A stretch of DNA of 22,368 nt from a virus: positions 1 to 22,368 of IMG/VR virus record IMGVR_UViG_3300013372_001277; one strand, 5' to 3'. The notes beneath the pieces were generated by a model. That model searched no databases and was not told the DNA's origin. It was given only the letters and a program-made list of their open reading frames with translations. The stretch's first letter is position 1. The number at the start of each line of letters is the position of its first letter. A program made the translations under genes and the position numbers. This document shows positions 7,093-13,298 of this stretch, one piece after another.

Positions 7093-7691
7093 AAACGGCT
7101 ATTGCGGACACGCTAAACCGTGCGGATCTCACTGCGACGATCCCAAACTTTATTACGATGTGCGAGGCAAAGGGCAATCGCATTCTTCGCACGCTAAACC
7201 AGCGGACGCGGAACGCAGCGTTCACTATCTCCAGCGAATACACGGCTGTACCTGGCACGTTTCGCGAGGCTGTTAAGGTCAAGCTGACGACCTCGGCACC
7301 GACGCAGCCGCTCACGTATTGCACGCCGGAAGAAATGGACATCAAGAGCGCCGAAAGATGGGACTCTACAGGTGAGCCAATTTGGTATACAATCGAGGGA
7401 GGATATTTGCGGGTCAATCCGACCCCGGATACAACCTACACAGCCGAACTGGTTTACTATGCGGCTCTGACGGCTTTGTCAGACAGCAATACGTCAAACT
7501 GGCTGTTGAGCAAGCACCCGGACGCCTACCTTTACGGCTCCCTGGTACACTCGGCTCCCTACCTCAAGGACGACGACCGCATAGGCATCTGGGCCGGGTT
7601 GTTCGACGCAATCATTCAAGATATCTTGCTGGAAGACCAACGCAGCAGCGTGGGCCAGCGCATTGCAGTACGAGGAAGGAGCATCGGATGA
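7065..7691 (+). CDS. Head-tail adaptor protein (SU10/P22 gp4-like)
   Basis: The 208-residue product should bind under the portal ring and link it to the nozzle. The N-terminal pattern FSELKTAIADTLNRADLTATIPNFITMCEAKGNRILR is typical of phage adaptor proteins of this class: a helical start, then a beta-rich middle (GGYLRVNPTPDTTYTAELVYYA) and a C-terminal helix pair around LLSKHPDAYLYGSL. A strong AGGAGG lies 6 bases before the ATG, inside the glycosyltransferase gene. The stop overlaps the next ATG (ATGA). The assignment rests on pattern and gene order. Confidence 0.8.
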   Translation: MAITTFSELKTAIADTLNRADLTATIPNFITMCEAKGNRILRTLNQRTRNAAFTISSEYTAVPGTFREAVKVKLTTSAPTQPLTYCTPEEMDIKSAERWDSTGEPIWYTIEGGYLRVNPTPDTTYTAELVYYAALTALSDSNTSNWLLSKHPDAYLYGSLVHSAPYLKDDDRIGIWAGLFDAIIQDILLEDQRSSVGQRIAVRGRSIG

Positions 7692-8053
7692 AACGATTTA
7701 TCGCATTGGCGTTGGTGGTAGCGGGGGCGCTCTGGAGCCAGTCGGCGACGCCGATTGTGTATCCTCCCGGACCCGTTAACCCTACATGGCTGATGGAGCC
7801 GCAGGCTATGCCGACATCACCCACTGTCATTTTGACGGGTAGCGTGGTGGTTCTCGGCGGGTGGGTCATGTGTACGACAGCCCGCACGGTCACTATCACG
7901 GACGGGAACGCTGTTGGCGCGATGACGGCTATCCCCGTCGCGGCCAACCAGATAGTCAGCCTTCTGGTGTTGCAGGGTGCCTATATCCCGACATCTCTGT
8001 CAATCTCCGCATCGGGCGCGGGGTGCAATTACAGCATCTGGGGCCGTCGATGA
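7688..8053 (+). CDS. Small protein with signal peptide-like N terminus
   Basis: This 121-residue protein starts MKRFIALALVVAGALWSQSA, a textbook Sec signal shape (Lys-Arg, a hydrophobic core of about 12, a small-residue cleavage region). The remainder is rich in V, T, S and G and probably an all-beta domain (VILTGSVVVLGGWVMCTTA, VTITDGNAVGAMTAIPVAA), ending GCNYSIWGRR with a possible disulfide between the two cysteines. I do not recognise a named family. It sits between the adaptor and a fibre-like gene with ATGA overlaps on both sides. Options are a decoration or tail accessory protein exported before assembly, or a secreted host-interaction protein. Either is inference. Confidence 0.8.
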   Translation: MKRFIALALVVAGALWSQSATPIVYPPGPVNPTWLMEPQAMPTSPTVILTGSVVVLGGWVMCTTARTVTITDGNAVGAMTAIPVAANQIVSLLVLQGAYIPTSLSISASGAGCNYSIWGRR

Positions 8054-9132
8054 AGACGCTTATCGCGCTCCTGTTCGTCGGTGGCCTTGCCGCGCAGACA
8101 CCTCCGATGATCCCGATGGCCACTGGCGGCGGGCCTGTTGGCGGGGCTACAAACCTCACCACAGTTGGCTCGGTGCCGTATGTCTCGGCCTCTGGCACAC
8201 TCGATCAAGACGCTGGCCAGTTCTTCTGGGACGCAACGAACAACAGGTTGGGCATCGGGACTACAGCACCTGAGTATTCTTTGTCTGTGTATAAAGATGC
8301 AAATGGTCAATCTACTATTTCTCTTGATAATCCCAACGCGGGGGTCAGTGCTTCTGCATTGATGGAATTTAAGAATGGCGCTTTAAGTGGTAACGACCGA
8401 TTACTAACGGGCGTAACCGGAACAGGATTTACAGCCATCACTGGCTGGGCTGATACGGCTATCTTTTGGTCCACGGCAAACCTGTCAGGCGGCATTGCTA
8501 TTGCTGCAAGTTCTGGCAGCATAAATTTTGAAACGGGTGGGTCCGGTTCAGCTTCGAGAAGGATGGTTATTAATTCAAGCGGCAACGTGGGCATCGGCAC
8601 GGCAACGCCAGCGTACCTGTTAGACGTAGCAAAATCAGGGGCAAGCGGCACCTTCCGGGCTTATGATCAGACCGCATCAACAGGTTCAACGCTGGGAGTA
8701 TTTCGGGCAGGTGTAGCGCAGAGTGGCAACGTGCTGGAAGTTCAGAATAACGCTGGGTCGAACGTGCTTAGTGTTACGGCTACTGGCGCACTAACTTCTG
8801 CTGTAAGTATTGTTGCGGGGGGTAATATTACGGCAGGGACAACACAAGATGTGGGTTGGTCTACTCGCTCAACGATGACTTCGCCTGTCGGCGGTGTAAT
8901 CACGCTGTACAATAACGCGCAAACCGACTTCAACCGCCTCCAATTCGGTGGCACCACTAGCAGTTTTCCTTCGATTCAAAGATCAACCACAAAGTTATTT
9001 TTCAGGCTTGCGGATGATTCGGCGGGGGCAACGGTTCGCGCTGGTGGGTATGAATCCAGTGACGGAACGGCTGGCGCAACGGTAACAACCTGCACGGGGT
9101 TTAAGAATGGCCTTTGCATTTCAGGGACGTAA
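8050..9132 (+). CDS. Fibre-like protein with signal peptide-like start
   Basis: The 360-residue product has a Sec-like N terminus (MKTLIALLFVGGLAAQTPP) followed by a low-complexity beta-rich body. Two copies of the fibre signature are visible: NNRLGIGTTAPEYSLSV (64-80) and SGNVGIGTATPAYLLDV (177-193). This GIGTxxP...L.V pattern is common in tail-fibre stalks and other trimeric surface proteins. The C terminus has CTGFKNGLCISGT with two cysteines. Base composition from roughly 8270 on is more AT-rich than the flanking genes, which suggests the fibre body came by recombination. The start is the ATGA junction with the upstream gene; longer in-frame starts (7861) would overlap that gene by nearly 200 bases. 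A receptor-binding role is inferred. Confidence 0.8.
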   Translation: MKTLIALLFVGGLAAQTPPMIPMATGGGPVGGATNLTTVGSVPYVSASGTLDQDAGQFFWDATNNRLGIGTTAPEYSLSVYKDANGQSTISLDNPNAGVSASALMEFKNGALSGNDRLLTGVTGTGFTAITGWADTAIFWSTANLSGGIAIAASSGSINFETGGSGSASRRMVINSSGNVGIGTATPAYLLDVAKSGASGTFRAYDQTASTGSTLGVFRAGVAQSGNVLEVQNNAGSNVLSVTATGALTSAVSIVAGGNITAGTTQDVGWSTRSTMTSPVGGVITLYNNAQTDFNRLQFGGTTSSFPSIQRSTTKLFFRLADDSAGATVRAGGYESSDGTAGATVTTCTGFKNGLCISGT

Positions 9133-9151
9133 ACATAAAAGGAAAACGAAC

Positions 9152-9517
9152 ATGAAAACCCTACTCATCCTCTTCATCGCATCGGCCCTCGCACTTTCGG
9201 CCCAGACCGTAAAGGTCACCATTCAGGTGGACGCGCAAACAACCGAGGTCACGCTTGCACCAGCCGCCGTTGCCTCTCTGAAGGCGTTTCTTGCGGACCA
9301 GGTAGAGCCATGCACCGAACCCGACTGCACACCAAAGGCGAAGTACACTGGTCCTGCTGAACTGCTTATCAAGCACGTCATGGAGTCCCTGATTGTACCG
9401 CTGGTGCAGAGGTACGACGCGAAAGTCAAGGCCGCTGCCGCCGAAGTGGAAAATGCCAAGAAAAGCGCGGACGCGCTGGCTCTCGTCACCGCATCGGGAA
9501 CCGTGGTGGTCAAGTGA
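9152..9517 (+). CDS. Small exported protein of unknown function
   Basis: The 121-residue product begins MKTLLILFIASALALSAQT, a strong Sec signal with cleavage expected after ..LSA. The mature part starts with a beta segment (VKVTIQVDAQTTEVTLAP), has two close cysteines (PCTEPDC) that could form a disulfide, and then a helical Ala/Lys-rich part (RYDAKVKAAAAEVENAKKSA). An upstream in-frame ATG (9107) lies in the end of the fibre gene and would bury the signal, so the ATG at 9152 with AAGGA upstream is preferred. No family is recognised. It shares a GTGA overlap with the next exported protein, so the two may act together in the envelope. Confidence 0.75.
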   Translation: MKTLLILFIASALALSAQTVKVTIQVDAQTTEVTLAPAAVASLKAFLADQVEPCTEPDCTPKAKYTGPAELLIKHVMESLIVPLVQRYDAKVKAAAAEVENAKKSADALALVTASGTVVVK

Positions 9518-9786
9518 AGCTCGCCGCTCTGATGGTCCTCACCTCGCTGGCGTGCCTTGCCGATGCGGCTGAAACGCCCAAGCTGTCCGACGCGCTCCTG
9601 AAGGAACGCTGGAAGGCTCTCGCGATCCACCACTCCAACACGGTGAGATACATGGAGATCCAGGCCGAACTGACGAAAAGCAAGGCGGCTTACGAAAAGG
9701 CGCTGGCCGACATCAAGGCCGCTTGCGGCACCGCAACCGTGGATGACACCGGGGCCGAAGTGGAATGTAAGGCTGTGGCCAAATGA
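9514..9786 (+). CDS. Small exported coiled-coil protein of unknown function
   Basis: This 90-residue product starts with GTG overlapping the previous stop. MKLAALMVLTSLACLADAAE looks like a signal peptide with an ADA|A cleavage site; the Cys at 14 is not in a good lipobox. The mature part is helical (KERWKALAIHHSNTVRYMEI and QAELTKSKAAYEKALADIKA) and ends with two cysteines (AACGT, EVECK) able to pair. A Skp-like, spanin-like or virion-associated role cannot be told apart from sequence. The stop context (AAATGA) is followed by a coding-looking +1 frame, noted separately. Confidence 0.7.
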   Translation: MKLAALMVLTSLACLADAAETPKLSDALLKERWKALAIHHSNTVRYMEIQAELTKSKAAYEKALADIKAACGTATVDDTGAEVECKAVAK

Positions 9787-9841
9787 AGCGATTCTGCTGG
9801 CCGGTGGCGTCATCAACAACTACCGCGTTTTGAGCAGGTGA
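9743..9841 (+). other. Short overlapping open frame, possibly an extension of the upstream gene
   Basis: In the frame +1 to the exported coiled-coil gene an ATG at 9743 opens 32 codons that end at 9841 with NEAILLAGGVINNYRVLSR. The part after the upstream stop looks coding. It could be a separate microprotein, the result of a +1 frameshift at AAATGA, a sequencing or real frameshift remnant, or chance. I cannot decide from sequence. Confidence 0.25.
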
Positions 9842-9844
9842 CAA

Positions 9845-10516
9845 ATGGCTGATACAACAACAACATACCTTGGGCTGACAAAACCGGAAGTTGGCGCGTC
9901 CACTGATACATGGGGGACGAAGCTAAACACGGATCTTGACAGCATCGACGCGCTGTTCACGACCGGGCCGGTTCTGTTGCTGACGAAAGGCGGGACGGGC
10001 GCAGCAACGGCATCTGGCGCACGAACGGCCCTCGGGCTTGGCACGATTGCGACTCAGGCGGCTTCCGCGGTTGCCGTTACAGGCGGCACCGTTACCGGGC
10101 TAACATCGCTGGAAAACTCGCCTATTGGCCAGACCACGCCAGCGGCGATCAAGGGCACCATCGTCACAATCGGCACCAAGATTGTTTTCCCCGATGCGAC
10201 GGAGCAGACGACATCTGCTGGCTCGTTCACGGCTGGCTTCCAGTCAATCACCACAAACACAACGCTGACGCTAACGTATCAAGATCATTACGTGAAAGTC
10301 AGCACTGCTGGCGGCGCGGTGACGGCGACACTATTTACTGCGGTAGGGAATACGGGAAAACTTGTCCAGATCAAAAAGACGACATCGGATGCAAACGCGG
10401 TTACAATAGCGACGACGGGCGGGCAAACTATCGACGGCCAATCAACGGTGACGATTGCCAGACAGTACGACGCCTACACATTTGTTTCTGACGGCACAAA
10501 CTGGGGGATTTACTAA
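9845..10516 (+). CDS. Tail fibre protein
   Basis: The 223-residue product starts TYLGLTKPEVGASTDTWGTK and LNTDLDSIDALF, a well-known N-terminal motif of phage tail fibre proteins. The middle has the stalk-like GGTGAATASGARTALGLGT repeat and ATEQTTSAGSF. The C-terminal 100 residues form a beta-rich domain (NTTLTLTYQDHYVKV, VQIKKTTSDANAVTI, YTFVSDGTNWGIY) seen at the end of many fibre or lectin-like proteins. There is no signal peptide, unlike the four preceding genes. The ribosome site is weak (AGGTG). It is directly followed by the glycine-rich protein (TAAATG junction), so the pair may form fibre and tip. Confidence 0.85.
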   Translation: MADTTTTYLGLTKPEVGASTDTWGTKLNTDLDSIDALFTTGPVLLLTKGGTGAATASGARTALGLGTIATQAASAVAVTGGTVTGLTSLENSPIGQTTPAAIKGTIVTIGTKIVFPDATEQTTSAGSFTAGFQSITTNTTLTLTYQDHYVKVSTAGGAVTATLFTAVGNTGKLVQIKKTTSDANAVTIATTGGQTIDGQSTVTIARQYDAYTFVSDGTNWGIY

Positions 10517-11239
10517 ATGTCATATATTTCAGGGCGCGTACAGAAAAGCCAGACCTTCACCAGTTCTGGGACTTTCACGCCGTCTGCCGCGTTGCTTGCG
10601 GCGGGCTACGTCGAAGTCATCGCGGTTGGGGGAGGCGGTGGTGGGGGACGGGACTCTTTAGGTGGAGGCGGTGGTGGTGGCGGCTCAGTCAATCACGCTT
10701 TCGGGATAAACGTCACGGCGAACGTGACAGTCACAATCGGCGCAGGTGGCGCAGCGGGTAGTGGTGGAGCGGGCACTGCCGGGTCAAGCACGACATTCGG
10801 GTCGCTATTGACGGCTACGGGCGGGCAGGGCGGCAGTGCAGGGGCAGCGGCAAGCGGAGGCGCATCGGGGAACTCGGTTGCATCGTCCGGCGGCGGGCGA
10901 TGGATAGATAACAACTACACCGGCGTCGGCGTGGGTTCCGGGGGCGGTGGCGGCGCAGGTGGTGCAGGGCTAAACGGATTTACGCTTCTTGCTACAACCG
11001 CTCAAGGGCACGGGGGCGGCGGCGGAATCGGAACAGAAGGGTACGGGGGCGGTGGTGGAGGGATGGGATCTTATACTGGCGGCGCAGGTTCATGCGGTGG
11101 CGGCAACGGTTCCACACAAAACGCATCAGGCACGGCTGGCGCAGCCAACACTGGCGGCGGCGGCGGTGGTGGCTACAGTGCCACTTACCCGGCGGGCGCG
11201 GGCGGCTCAGGAATCGTGATCGTTCGGTGGTGGGAATAG
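10517..11239 (+). CDS. Glycine-rich fibre-tip-like protein
   Basis: This 240-residue protein begins with a beta segment containing VQKSQTFTSSGTFTPSA and continues with many glycine tracts (for example AVGGGGGGGRDSLGGGG) separated by short Ser/Ala/Thr loops. It ends GGSGIVIVRWWE, the typical end of the phage glycine-rich domain. Similar glycine-rich sandwiches form the receptor-binding tips of some phage fibres (gp38-type adhesins). The spacer loops, such as RWIDNNYTGVGVG and NGFTLLATTAQGHG, are the likely variable receptor contacts. It starts right after the upstream stop. Receptor binding is an inference from this family. Confidence 0.85.
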   Translation: MSYISGRVQKSQTFTSSGTFTPSAALLAAGYVEVIAVGGGGGGGRDSLGGGGGGGGSVNHAFGINVTANVTVTIGAGGAAGSGGAGTAGSSTTFGSLLTATGGQGGSAGAAASGGASGNSVASSGGGRWIDNNYTGVGVGSGGGGGAGGAGLNGFTLLATTAQGHGGGGGIGTEGYGGGGGGMGSYTGGAGSCGGGNGSTQNASGTAGAANTGGGGGGGYSATYPAGAGGSGIVIVRWWE

Positions 11240-11245
11240 CGATCC

Positions 11246-12724
11246 ATGTTGATCCCGCTCAAAATCCCGCCCGGAATCTACCGGAACGGCACTAACTACC
11301 AGGCGCAGGGCAGGTGGTACGATGCCTCGCTTGTGCGGTTTTTTGAGGGGACAATTCGGCCTGTTGGCGGCTGGCGGCGTCCGTTATCTGGGGCCGTGTC
11401 TGGGCTGGCTCGGGGCATGTTTCCGTGGCGCGATTACGGCACAAACCGGTGGGTCGCAATCGGGACACACTCTGGGTTGTACATTTACAACGGCGGTTCG
11501 CTCTACAACGTGACGCCATCCGGTTTCTCGTCTGGACGCGCTGACTCTCTGCCGGGTAACGGCTTTGGTGGCGGTGTCTTCGGTACCGGAGCCTTCGGCG
11601 CTGCGCCAGTAGTAGTGGGCGTTCTGGACGCCACAACCTGGAGTTTTGACAACTGGGGGCAGTACCTTGTGGGGTGCTCAAACTACGACGGCAAGCTCTA
11701 CCAGTGGGAACTCAACACAGGAACAATTGCGGCGGTAATATCGGGCGCTCCTACAGGGTGCGTTGCCACGATGGTGACAGCGGAACGCTACCAGTTGGCG
11801 CTTGGGGCTTCCTCGAATCCGCGCCAGATTAAGTGGTGCGATCAGGAAGTTAACACCACCTGGACGCCATCAAGTACGAATACTGCGGGCGACGTTGAGT
11901 TACAGACGAACGGTCGGATTCGCTGCGGGCGACGGCTTCCTAATGAAGTTCTGATCTGGACAGATACAGACGTTCACTCCCTGCAATACGTCGGGCCTCC
12001 CTTCATTTACGCAGTGCGGCGCGTTGGCGGGTTCTGCGGCATCGCGGGGCCGAATGCAGTGGCCGTGATTGAGGCTGGCGCGGCATGGATGGGCGGGAAC
12101 GGGTTCTTTTACTACGATGGCGCTCTGCGGGATATCCCCTGCGACGTGTCGGATTATGTGTTTGGCGACATCAATCTGGTGCAGCTTGCGAAAGTCTACG
12201 CGGGTCACAATTCCAAGTTTGGCGAGGTCTGGTGGTTCTACTGTTCGTCGGCAAGCGATGAGGTGGACCGCTACGTCACTTGGAACTACCGCGAAAAGAC
12301 GTGGAACATTGGAAGCCTTGCGCGGACCTGCTGGGCTGATTCCGGCGTGTTCCCGTACCCAATGGCGGTGGACTCTAGCGGCTACGTCTACGAACACGAA
12401 TATGGATGGACGAACAACGGTACGGCCATCACGACCGGGCGCTATGCCACTTCCGGGCCTGTGGAACTTGGCACCGGTGAGCAGATCATGGCGGTACGCC
12501 AGATGGTGCCAGACGAAAAGACATCCGGGCAGGTGAACATGACGTTCACGACCAAATTTACGCCAGAGGGCGACACGTCAAGCTATGGGCCGTATACGCC
12601 ATCGGCCTACACTGATATGCGATTTACTGGGCGACAGGTTGCGATGCAGTTGCTTGGGGCGACGGATGCGGATTGGCGCGTCGGCAATATCAGGCTTGAT
12701 GCGGTAGCAGGGGGGCGGCGATGA
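11246..12724 (+). CDS. Tail nozzle/hub protein, P22 gp10-like beta-propeller
   Basis: The 492-residue product opens PLKIPPGIYRNGTNYQAQGR and WYDASLVRFFEGTIRPVGGW, the usual start of phage DNA-stabilising/nozzle proteins of the P22 gp10 type, which close the tail channel below the adaptor. Repeating W/G/Y blades follow: GTHSGLYIYNGGSLYNVTP, WGQYLVGCSNYDGKLYQWE, ERYQLALGASSNPRQIKWCD, GNGFFYYDGALRDIPC, GEVWWFYCSSASDEVDRYV and SSGYVYEHEYGW. No signal peptide is present. The stop overlaps the next ATG (ATGA). The gp10-like call is from pattern and gene order. Confidence 0.8.
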   Translation: MLIPLKIPPGIYRNGTNYQAQGRWYDASLVRFFEGTIRPVGGWRRPLSGAVSGLARGMFPWRDYGTNRWVAIGTHSGLYIYNGGSLYNVTPSGFSSGRADSLPGNGFGGGVFGTGAFGAAPVVVGVLDATTWSFDNWGQYLVGCSNYDGKLYQWELNTGTIAAVISGAPTGCVATMVTAERYQLALGASSNPRQIKWCDQEVNTTWTPSSTNTAGDVELQTNGRIRCGRRLPNEVLIWTDTDVHSLQYVGPPFIYAVRRVGGFCGIAGPNAVAVIEAGAAWMGGNGFFYYDGALRDIPCDVSDYVFGDINLVQLAKVYAGHNSKFGEVWWFYCSSASDEVDRYVTWNYREKTWNIGSLARTCWADSGVFPYPMAVDSSGYVYEHEYGWTNNGTAITTGRYATSGPVELGTGEQIMAVRQMVPDEKTSGQVNMTFTTKFTPEGDTSSYGPYTPSAYTDMRFTGRQVAMQLLGATDADWRVGNIRLDAVAGGRR

Positions 12725-12930
12725 GACTTCCAGACCCTGGGGCGCGTTACGTCCAAACTGAAGAAGCACGTCGAAACCGAGAAATCGAACTGGCCGACAC
12801 GCGAAACCTCAAGCGCCAGCAGGACATCGAACTGGTTTCCGGGATGCGTCTGATTATGACCTCGCCCAACGGGACGCGGTACACAATCACAGTAAGCAAT
12901 GCAGCCGCCATTGTGGTAACGGCTCTATGA
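12721..12930 (+). CDS. Small phage protein, coil plus beta segment
   Basis: The 69-residue product has a charged helical first half (EEARRNREIELADTRNLKRQ) and a beta-type second half (GTRYTITVSNAAAIVVTAL). I know no function. Both ends share ATGA overlaps with the nozzle gene and the GNAT-like gene, so it is almost certainly translated. Position suggests a tail or chaperone accessory. Confidence 0.75.
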   Translation: MRLPDPGARYVQTEEARRNREIELADTRNLKRQQDIELVSGMRLIMTSPNGTRYTITVSNAAAIVVTAL

Positions 12931-13298
12931 ATGTCGATTTCAATCAGGCGGGTATCGAAGCAGCTCTGGAATACGCCGGGGGAACGCACACTTATGAACA
13001 CGTCCGCGAGGCCATCATTCGGGGCGAACTTCAGTATTGGGAACGCGGGGACTCATTTATGGTGACCGAACTGGAACATTACCCGATCAAGAAAGTCTGC
13101 CATTTGTTTCTGGCTGGCGGTTCGCTCGAAGGGCTGCGGGAGATGTTGCCTGGTCTGGAGCGGTGGGCAATTGCGCAAGGGTGCAAAGCTCTGACGTTGA
13201 CAGGTAGGCCTGGATGGCAACGGTCGTTTCTGGTGGATGACGGGTATTTGGTGAAGTGGTTTTCGATGGCAAAGGAGTTGAGCAATGGGCAAGGGTAA
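12927..13298 (+). CDS. GNAT-like phage protein
   Basis: This 123-residue product has features of a compact N-acyltransferase fold: VTELEHYPIKKVCHLFLAGG (strands 4-5 like), then LPGLERWAIAQGCKALTLTG and GRPGWQRSFLVDDGY (93-107), similar to the GC..L.l.GR.GW...L...GY pattern of phage-encoded GNAT-like proteins near internal virion genes (compare T7 gp13-type proteins). A catalytic function is not proven, and the acetyl-CoA loop is not classical. It is coupled to both neighbours; its stop lies inside the next gene by 14 bases. Confidence 0.65.
   Translation: MNVDFNQAGIEAALEYAGGTHTYEHVREAIIRGELQYWERGDSFMVTELEHYPIKKVCHLFLAGGSLEGLREMLPGLERWAIAQGCKALTLTGRPGWQRSFLVDDGYLVKWFSMAKELSNGQG

Noticed and set aside
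9783-9833. 16-codon frame MKRFCWPVASSTTTAF with ATGA overlap
   Set aside because: It is too short and without a useful pattern; the ATGA junction may be chance. The neighbouring frame looks more coding-like.
10620-11200. GGC/GGT-rich tandem runs as a DNA repeat element
   Set aside because: The runs are explained by polyglycine coding in one intact gene and vary at third positions.
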